A stretch of 10,441 bases of DNA. Source: CAZYMF01 sp964648215 (GTDB lineage Bacteria; Desulfobacterota; Binatia; HRBIN30; JACQVA1). Positions 6,275 through 10,441 of the stretch are shown here, piece after piece. Below the pieces are notes generated by a model that saw only the letters and a program-made list of their open reading frames with translations, did no database searches and was not told where the DNA came from. The stretch spans positions 1 through 10,441 of the forward strand of contig CAZYMF010000171.1 in NCBI GenBank assembly GCA_964648215.1. Direction: 5' to 3'. Position 1 is the stretch's first letter. Each line of letters opens with the position of its first letter. A program made the translations under genes and the position numbers.

Positions 6275-7024
6275 ATGATCGTTCTTCGCGTTCACCGGAC
6301 CATGCGGATCGGTCTCTTGACGTTCGCCGTCGCGTTGTCTTCCGCCGCAGCGGCGATCGACGCTGCTTGCGTCGGTGACTGCGATGAGAATGCGGTGGTG
6401 ACGATCGATGAGCTCGTGACCGGCGTGAGCATTGCTCTCGGCGACGCGGATGCGGGTGCGTGCGCGGGTCTCGATCGCGACCAGAATGGCCGGGCGACGG
6501 TTGACGAGCTCGTCGCGGCGGTCGACGGCGCGCTACGCGGCTGCGTTCCTAAATTCACGCCTACGCCGGTGGTCCCGCTCGCAACGAGCACACCCACGAC
6601 GACGGCGACGCCCAGCCCCACGGCAACCTCGGCGCCGACGCAGTCTGTGCCAACAACGCTGGCCGAGATCGAGGCCTGGCTCCGTACCGGGAGCTACCTC
6701 GACTGGCAGGCCGAGTCCGCCACTCATCCGCCTGCGGGCCCGCACGGGGCGCGGGTGCGAACCTTCGTCAACGATGTCCTGTTCGCTTCGTTGCTGGCGG
6801 GCGGCGCGCAGCATCCGGCGCAGTCGGCCGCCGTAAAGGAGATCTACGATAGCGGCGAGAATCTCCTGGGTTGGGCCGTGGAGGTCAAGGTGCAAGCCGA
6901 TAGCGCCGGTGGCCAGGGCTGGTACTGGTACGAGTTCGGCTCCGCGGGTCGCGGTCTGCCCGTCTGCACGGGCTGCCATTCCCTCGGCGTCGACTACTTC
7001 CGCACGCCGTTCCCGTTGCACTGA
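6275..7024 (+). CDS. Exported EF-hand/dockerin-like and P460-like haem protein
   Basis: A 249-residue protein built from four parts. A signal peptide (about 10-27, LLTFAVALSSAAAA) sends it to the periplasm or outside. Residues 32-90 hold two EF-hand-like loops: Asp35, Asp37, Asn39, Thr43, Glu46 and Asp67, Asp69, Asn71, Thr75, Glu78. Both fit calcium-binding positions 1, 3, 5, 9 and 12. Four cysteines (32, 36, 63, 90) may form disulfides. A Pro/Thr/Ser linker (92-128) follows. The C-terminal domain (129-249) has HGARVRTFVNDVLFASL, AVKEIYDSGENLLGWAVEVKVQ and GWYWYE before a single haem motif CTGCH (231-235). This order resembles the cytochrome P460/c'-beta fold. It is probably a small electron carrier or haem sensor; the substrate is unknown. 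The start is uncertain: GTG at 6260 has AGGAGGG 6 bases upstream, ATG at 6275 has GAGG 5 bases upstream, and ATG at 6302 has neither. All three keep the signal peptide. Confidence 0.75.
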   Translation: MIVLRVHRTMRIGLLTFAVALSSAAAAIDAACVGDCDENAVVTIDELVTGVSIALGDADAGACAGLDRDQNGRATVDELVAAVDGALRGCVPKFTPTPVVPLATSTPTTTATPSPTATSAPTQSVPTTLAEIEAWLRTGSYLDWQAESATHPPAGPHGARVRTFVNDVLFASLLAGGAQHPAQSAAVKEIYDSGENLLGWAVEVKVQADSAGGQGWYWYEFGSAGRGLPVCTGCHSLGVDYFRTPFPLH

Positions 7025-7042
7025 AGCTCCTCGGTCCGTTGC

Positions 7043-7097
7043 GGCTCCTTCACGGAGATGGGGTCGAGTGATATCGGCTCCGCAGCGGAGAGGAGCC
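7043..7097 (+). promoter_or_regulatory. Leader hairpins that could hide the hydratase ribosome site
   Basis: The 77-bp leader before the hydratase gene carries GGCTCC twice (7043-7048 and 7076-7081). The ribosome site AGGAG (7091-7095) is part of GGAGCC (7092-7097), which is complementary to both copies. Each copy can also form its own small hairpin (CTCC-TTCAC-GGAG at 7045-7057; CTCCG-CAG-CGGAG at 7078-7090) that would leave the ribosome site free. Alternative folding could therefore control translation. No known riboswitch or ligand site was recognised. Confidence 0.25.
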
Positions 7098-7101
7098 ACG
7101 C

Positions 7102-8040
7102 ATGCCCTACGAGACCATTCTCTACGAACGCGACGGTGCCGTCGCCACGATCACGTTGAACCGGCCCGAGCGCCTCAACACCATCGTGCCGCCGATGCCC
7201 GACGAGCTGGAGCAGGCGGTGATCGCCGCCAATCGCGACGCGGCCGTGCGCGTGATCGTCCTGCGCGGCGCCGGGCGTTCCTTTTGCGCCGGCTTCGATT
7301 TCTCCGGCGACTTCGGCGAGTACCGCGACCTGCTCTACAGCGACGGCCGCTGGGATCCGGGCAAGGACATGCTCTACACCACCAGCGTCTTCGCCGGGCC
7401 CGTGCCCAAGTTCATGAGCCTGTGGCGCAGCCCCAAGCCGGTGATCGTGCAGATCCACGGCTGGTGCGTCGGCGGCGGCTCGGAGATGGCGCTGTGCGGC
7501 GACGTCGTCATCGCCTCCGAGGACGCGCAGATCGGCACGCCGTACTCGCGCGTGTGGGGTTGTCACTTGACCGGCATGTGGATCTACCGGCTCGGCCTCG
7601 CCAAGGCCAAGTGGCACGCGCTCACCGGCGAGCCGCTCAGCGGCAAGCAGGCCGCGGAGATCGAGCTGATCAACAAAGCCGTGCCGTTCGACCGATTGGA
7701 GAAGGAGGTGCGCGCCTGCGCCGAGCGCCTGTCCCAGATTCCGCTGTCGCAGCTCGCGGCGATGAAGATGGTCGTCAACCAGGCCTACGAGAACATGGGC
7801 CTGCACAGCACGCAGCTCCTCGGTCCGGTGCTCGACGGTCTGATGCGCAACACGCCCGACGCGCTGAAGTTCGTCGACACCGCCGGAAGCAAGGGAGTCG
7901 GCGCCGCCGTCGCCGAGCGCGACGGCCCGTTCGGCGACTACAGCCAGGCGCCGCCCGAGCGGCAGCCGAACCGGGAGCACGTGATTCGGGTGAGAAACGG
8001 AAGGTCAAAGGTCAAAGGTAAAAGGTCAAAGCCAGATTGA
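7102..8040 (+). CDS. Enoyl-CoA hydratase/isomerase family protein
   Basis: A 312-residue crotonase-fold protein acting on acyl-CoA thioesters. It has LNRPERLNTI (19-28), the CoA- and oxyanion-binding GAGRSFCAGFDFS (56-68) and HGWCVGGGSEMALCGDVVIASEDAQ (119-143). Glu128 in GGGSE matches the first catalytic glutamate of rat enoyl-CoA hydratase (Glu144). The second (Glu164, in GQPE) corresponds to Tyr148 in GTPYSRVWG, so ordinary hydration is doubtful and another crotonase-fold reaction is possible. An insertion (about 69-108, EYRDLLYSDGRWDPGKDML...) separates the two halves. At about 312 residues it is longer than typical (about 260), and the last 13 or so residues (SKVKGKRSKPD) come from a tandem repeat, so the ancestral end was probably near residue 298. 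AGGAG lies 6 bases before the ATG. The flanking NIPSNAP-like and CoA-transferase genes suggest degradation of an unusual acid. Confidence 0.85.
   Translation: MPYETILYERDGAVATITLNRPERLNTIVPPMPDELEQAVIAANRDAAVRVIVLRGAGRSFCAGFDFSGDFGEYRDLLYSDGRWDPGKDMLYTTSVFAGPVPKFMSLWRSPKPVIVQIHGWCVGGGSEMALCGDVVIASEDAQIGTPYSRVWGCHLTGMWIYRLGLAKAKWHALTGEPLSGKQAAEIELINKAVPFDRLEKEVRACAERLSQIPLSQLAAMKMVVNQAYENMGLHSTQLLGPVLDGLMRNTPDALKFVDTAGSKGVGAAVAERDGPFGDYSQAPPERQPNREHVIRVRNGRSKVKGKRSKPD
8001..8028 (+). repeat. Heptamer array AAGGTCA, four units, inside the hydratase 3' end
   Basis: Four head-to-tail 7-bp units: AAGGTCA, AAGGTCA, AAGGTAA, AAGGTCA, followed by a decayed AAGCCAG. The array forms the last codons of the hydratase gene and ends 10 bases before its stop. 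Because 7 is not a multiple of 3, each added unit shifts the frame, so the stop in use depends on the repeat number. Confidence 0.8.
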
Positions 8041-8080
8041 CATGCTCGACCTTGGCGGAACCCGAAGAAAGGAGACCTCA

Positions 8081-8106
8081 CCACAGAGGCACGGAGGGCA
8101 CCGAGG
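8081..8106 (+). repeat. Intergenic CAC-N-GAGG repeat
   Basis: Three near-copies, CACAGAGG, CACGGAGGG and CACCGAGG, lie head to tail after the hydratase stop. I recognise this purine-rich type of sequence as a common dispersed intergenic element of environmental bacteria. Its function is unknown. Confidence 0.5.
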
Positions 8107-8128
8107 CGACCAGAGCCGGATGAACCGG

Positions 8129-8152
8129 GGAAAGGGGATGAGCCCCATTTCC
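8129..8152. terminator. Stem-loop between convergent hydratase and NIPSNAP genes
   Basis: GGAAAGGGG (8129-8137) pairs with CCCCATTTCC (8143-8152), leaving one bulged A and a 5-base loop. It lies 12 bp past the stop of the NIPSNAP-like gene on the minus strand and about 90 bp past the hydratase stop. It could end transcription from both sides, though no T-run is present. Confidence 0.35.
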
Positions 8153-8164
8153 GGGTCTCCGTCC

Positions 8165-8839
8165 CTACGGATGGAAGAAACAGTGCGTAGACGGCACCAG
8201 CCACATGGTCTCGAACTCGCGACGTAGCGGCGCGACGTGGGCGCGCCACTCCTGGAGGACCGGGTCGTCCATGCGGCTGCTGTAGATGGTGCAGAGCAAC
8301 GGGAAGTTCGGGGCCGCCCACAAGAGAATCGCTTCGTCGCTGCGCATGGGTACCGTGTAGGCGCCCATCAGGTTGAGGCCGCGCGCTTCGAGGGTCGGGC
8401 GCAGCCGCTCGTTGACCGCGGCGAGATACTTCCCGCGCGTTCCCGGCTCCAGGCGCACGACGGTCTGGGCGCACACCCACGCCTTCATCCCGGCGCGGCG
8501 CAGCTCGTCGCGCGTCGGCGAGTAGCCCGTCGGCTCGAGAATGCGATCGAAGCCGCCGCTGCGCAGCTTCGCCGCGGCGCTCCACCAAGGGCCGAGATGC
8601 GGGTCCTTCTTTTCGGGCAGAAACTGCCGCTCGAGCGTCGCCGCCCAGTGGTGCCAGTCGTCCATCTCCCACAGGTTGACCACCCGCGGCCAACGGTTGG
8701 TGCTGCCGATCACCTTCCACGATCCCATCAGCCGCGAGATGCCCTCGCGCTCGGAATGCTGCGCCCGCTCGCCGACGCTGTCGAGATACGCCCGCTGCCC
8801 GTCGCCGATGATGTCGATGATCTCGTGCAGGTAGAGCAT
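8165..8839 (-). CDS. NIPSNAP-like protein (dimeric alpha-beta barrel, duplicated)
   Basis: A 224-residue cytosolic protein that I assign tentatively to NIPSNAP-like proteins. Two similar halves can be seen. Residues 2-70 have YLHEIIDI, YLDSVGER, GISRLMGSWKV and VVNLWEMDDW. Residues 121-190 have WVCAQTVVRL, YLAAVNERLRP, GLNLMGAYTV and AILLWAAP. The strand-helix-strand-strand order with a charged helix and LxGxW/Y is that of a ferredoxin-like half-barrel. Proteins of this kind often sit in catabolic gene clusters of CoA-transferases and hydratases, as here, but their reaction is mostly unknown. The start at 8839 is the only ATG before the conserved HEI segment, and no clear ribosome site precedes it. 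It lies on the opposite strand to its two acyl-CoA neighbours and shares an 86-bp upstream region with the CoA-transferase. Confidence 0.65.
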   Translation of the reverse strand: MLYLHEIIDIIGDGQRAYLDSVGERAQHSEREGISRLMGSWKVIGSTNRWPRVVNLWEMDDWHHWAATLERQFLPEKKDPHLGPWWSAAAKLRSGGFDRILEPTGYSPTRDELRRAGMKAWVCAQTVVRLEPGTRGKYLAAVNERLRPTLEARGLNLMGAYTVPMRSDEAILLWAAPNFPLLCTIYSSRMDDPVLQEWRAHVAPLRREFETMWLVPSTHCFFHP

Positions 8840-8845
8840 GGCGGA

Positions 8846-8880
8846 GATAGTTCATAGGCGATAGTCGATAGTCAATGGTC
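8846..8880 (+). repeat. Heptamer array GATAGTC, five units
   Basis: Five contiguous 7-bp units in perfect register: GATAGTT, CATAGGC, GATAGTC, GATAGTC, AATGGTC. The array fills much of the 86-bp gap between the divergent NIPSNAP-like and CoA-transferase genes, starting 6 bp from the NIPSNAP ATG, so it lies in that gene's leader. Confidence 0.75.
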
Positions 8881-8925
8881 GCGCCCCGCGAGCGCGACCT
8901 TCGGTGCTGTGGTAGAAGAGGCTCC

Positions 8926-10134
8926 ATGGACGTACGACTACAAGGCAAGGCGAACGGCCCTTGTGCCGGGCTGACCGTGCTCGACTTCTCCACCGTCATC
9001 TCCGGGCCGATGTGCTCGATGATCCTCGGCGACCTCGGCGCCGAGGTGATCAAGGTCGAGCCGCCGCGCGGTGACAGCTCGCGCATGATGGGGCCGCCGT
9101 TCAAGGGCGACCTGAGCGCGATGTTCACGCAGTTCAATCGCAACAAGCGCAGCGTGGTCGTCGACCTCAAGCGCCCCGAGGGGCAGGCCGTCGCCCAGCG
9201 TCTGGCCGAGCGCGCCGACGTCGTGGTGCAGAACTTCCGCCCCGGCGTCGCCGAGCGGCTGGCGATCGACTACGCGACGCTGTCCGCGCGCAACCCGCGT
9301 CTGGTCTACCTCGCCATCAGCGGCTTCGGCCCGGAAGGGCCCTACGTGACGCAGCCGGCTTACGACACCGTGATCCAGGGGCTCACCGGACACATGCAGA
9401 CCCAGGGCGCGGGGCAGGCGCCGTCGCTCATCCGCAGCCTGGTCGCCGACAAGACCAGCGCTCTCACCGGCGTCTACGGCGTGCTCGCGGCTCTGCTGGC
9501 GCGCGAGCGCGGCGACGGCCGCGGCCAGATGGTCGACGTCGCCATGCTCGACGCGTTCGCCGCCTTCATCCTGCCCGACGCGCTGCTGCGCGACACCTTC
9601 CTGCCCAGCGACGAGTGGCAGGGCCTCCCCGACATCGCCATGGTGCACCGCACCTGGGAGACCGCCGACGGCCACGTCGTCGTCATGATCGTCGAGGACG
9701 CCCAGTTCCAGGGGCTGTGCCGCGCCATCGAGCGCGAGGACTGGGTCAGCGACGAGCGCTTCAGCTCGCTGCTCATGCGCATCGTCAACGGGCCGCAGCT
9801 CCTCGACGAGCTGGCGGCCGAGCTCAAGAAGTGGCCGACCGCGACCTTGATCGAGCGCGCCCGCCAGCTCGGCGCGCCGGTGGCGCCGGCCAACGGGGTG
9901 CCCGATTTTCTCGCCGACCCGCAGGTGGCCGCCAACCGCACGGTGTTCGAAGCCGAGGACGCCGCCGCCGGCCGCATCCGTTATCTACGCAACCCCGTCC
10001 GCCTGCCGCGCACCCCACCATCCCTCCGCCGCCATCCGCCGCGGCTCGGCGAGCACACCGACGACGTTCTGCGCGAAGCCGGCTACGGCGACGAGGAGGT
10101 CGCGGCGCTGCGCGCGAGCGCGGTCGTGGGGTAA
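8926..10134 (+). CDS. Family III CoA-transferase (CaiB/BaiF type)
   Basis: A 402-residue enzyme that moves CoA between carboxylic acids. The N-terminal Rossmann-like part has LTVLDFSTVISGPMCSMILGDLGAEVIKVEPPRGD (16-50), the classic family beginning. NRNKRSVVVDLK (71-82), DVVVQNFRPGVAERL (98-112) and AISGFGPEGPY (130-140) follow. The active-site aspartate that forms the acyl anhydride is expected to be Asp175 in VADKTSALTG (173-182), then GRGQMVDVAMLDA (198-210). Length and motif order are normal for formyl-CoA transferase/CaiB relatives; the related racemases (AMACR type) seem less likely but cannot be excluded. The ATG at 8926 is preferred, with AGAGG 4 bases upstream. An upstream ATG at 8875 lies in the heptamer array and gives a non-conserved, repeat-derived extension. 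It probably activates or recycles the acid handled by the hydratase-family neighbour. Confidence 0.92.
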   Translation: MDVRLQGKANGPCAGLTVLDFSTVISGPMCSMILGDLGAEVIKVEPPRGDSSRMMGPPFKGDLSAMFTQFNRNKRSVVVDLKRPEGQAVAQRLAERADVVVQNFRPGVAERLAIDYATLSARNPRLVYLAISGFGPEGPYVTQPAYDTVIQGLTGHMQTQGAGQAPSLIRSLVADKTSALTGVYGVLAALLARERGDGRGQMVDVAMLDAFAAFILPDALLRDTFLPSDEWQGLPDIAMVHRTWETADGHVVVMIVEDAQFQGLCRAIEREDWVSDERFSSLLMRIVNGPQLLDELAAELKKWPTATLIERARQLGAPVAPANGVPDFLADPQVAANRTVFEAEDAAAGRIRYLRNPVRLPRTPPSLRRHPPRLGEHTDDVLREAGYGDEEVAALRASAVVG

Positions 10135-10136
10135 AG

Positions 10137-10171
10137 AGGAGTTGCAAGGGGCAAGTTGCAAGCGACAAGCG
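10137..10171 (+). repeat. Heptamer array GCAAGNN, left arm
   Basis: Contiguous 7-bp units AGGAGTT, GCAAGGG, GCAAGTT, GCAAGCG, ACAAGCG start 2 bp after the CoA-transferase stop. The array faces an inverted array at 10192-10219. Confidence 0.7.
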
Positions 10172-10191
10172 GAACAGCGTCGTCCGTCTTG

Positions 10192-10219
10192 GAGCTTGTG
10201 ACTTGAAGCTTGCGACTCT
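10192..10219 (-). repeat. Heptamer array CAAGCTT, right arm, inverted
   Basis: Read on the minus strand, units CAAGCTT, CAAGTCA and CAAGCTC lie head to tail, with a decayed AGAGTCG before them. It is partly complementary to the left array across a 20-bp spacer: 16 of 21 positions match by eye, and some mismatches are G-U in RNA. A long imperfect hairpin could form in the 3' end of the CoA-transferase transcript. Confidence 0.65.
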
Positions 10220-10364
10220 CGATGTGCATGGCCCAGAGGCCGCCGCTTGCGTTCGCGAGCCCACCATTGGCGGGAACGCCCTCTGCCGTCAACGACAGAC
10301 CTTGGCGCGAGGCCGGCTCGGCGTGACGCGGCCCATTGCACGCGCAGCGGGCGCGAAAGGGGAG

Positions 10365-10403
10365 CACGAGGGGGAAACCGCGCCCTTCGGTTTCCCCCTC
10401 GTG
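10365..10403. repeat. Perfect 16-bp inverted repeat
   Basis: CACGAGGGGGAAACCG (10365-10380) and its exact reverse complement (10388-10403) flank a 7-base loop, CGCCCTT. It would fold into a very stable hairpin in RNA or extrude as a cruciform. It could act as a terminator for genes on either side, although no T-run follows. It is too short and isolated to be an insertion sequence. Confidence 0.8.
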
Positions 10404-10410
10404 GGGCGCA

Positions 10411-10423
10411 GGGGCGAAGCCCC
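10411..10423. repeat. Hairpin GGGGCGAAGCCCC, second copy
   Basis: Identical over 13 bases to 5403-5415. Both copies stand in intergenic DNA a few bases after the same CGTGGGGCG (5400-5408, overlapping the hairpin, and 10400-10408). This suggests a small dispersed palindromic element. Confidence 0.5.
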
Positions 10424-10441
10424 GCAGGAGACGGCGCGAGG

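Larger units (their letters stand above)
10135..10441. other. Gene-free intergenic region, repeat-rich
   Basis: About 300 bp after the CoA-transferase stop show no credible gene on either strand. Short open frames here translate repeat units into biased, non-conserved peptides. The region holds two heptamer blocks (10137-10171 and 10192-10219), a perfect inverted repeat (10365-10403) and a small hairpin (10411-10423). The middle part, about 10221-10364, shows nothing recognisable. Confidence 0.6.

Noticed and set aside
5238..6278. 346-residue plus-strand open frame opposite the Nudix gene
   Set aside because: The minus-strand Nudix box and C-terminal family motifs are clear; the plus frame is low in complexity and crosses the end of nhaR.
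6909..8021. 370-residue plus-strand frame overlapping the hydratase gene
   Set aside because: A frame-shifted shadow; the 7102-8040 frame carries all crotonase motifs and a proper ribosome site.
10137..10219. CRISPR array
   Set aside because: The units are 7 bp and contiguous with no unique spacers, and no cas genes are present.
10083..10367. Possible small minus-strand gene after the CoA-transferase
   Set aside because: It translates heptamer repeats (KLQVTSSK-like) and overlaps the CoA-transferase end; it has no ribosome site or conserved motif.
10365..10403. Terminal inverted repeat of an insertion sequence or MITE
   Set aside because: The arms are only 7 bases apart with no target duplication seen; a hairpin is the simpler reading.

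Overview
The window is a high-GC bacterial chromosomal segment with no sign of phage, plasmid, CRISPR or insertion-sequence genes. The gene families suggest a deltaproteobacteria-related environmental lineage, most likely Candidatus Binatia (Desulfobacterota_B/Binatota). Three things point there: several acyl-CoA genes of the thiolase, enoyl-CoA hydratase and CaiB types; a secreted protein joining an EF-hand/dockerin-like repeat to a c-type haem domain; and short tandem repeats between genes. This placement is inferred from family resemblance and was not tested by search.

Layout, left to right. (1) Positions 1-1096, plus strand: the C-terminal end of an SCP2-type thiolase, then a shortened and degenerate PaaK-like adenylate-forming protein. 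(2) 1106-4289, minus strand: a tight htpX - ftsH - small-protein operon for membrane protein quality control. (3) 4421-5320, plus strand: a LysR-family regulator of the NhaR type, divergent from htpX. A 131-bp shared intergenic region holds a candidate htpX promoter and an ATC-N9-GAT dyad. (4) 5439-6122, minus strand: a NUDT19-like Nudix hydrolase, convergent with nhaR. (5) 6275-7024, plus strand: an exported protein with a signal peptide, two EF-hand-like loops, a Pro/Thr linker and a P460-like domain with CxxCH. (6) 7102-8040, plus strand: an enoyl-CoA hydratase-family protein. Its last codons are made of a 7-bp tandem repeat, and its second catalytic Glu position holds Tyr. (7) 8165-8839, minus strand: a NIPSNAP-like duplicated ferredoxin-fold protein. 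(8) 8926-10134, plus strand: a family III CoA-transferase. (9) 10135-10441: about 300 bp without a gene, filled with heptamer repeats and a perfect 16-bp inverted repeat.

Two functional themes stand out. One is membrane proteostasis (HtpX, FtsH and a coupled small protein), possibly under the adjacent NhaR-type regulator. The other is acyl-CoA metabolism (thiolase, PaaK-like, hydratase, CoA-transferase and perhaps the Nudix as a CoA diphosphatase). I found no clear-cut new defence or mobile system. The most unusual feature is a set of three separate heptamer arrays of different sequence but the same 7-bp period, lying within about 2.2 kb.
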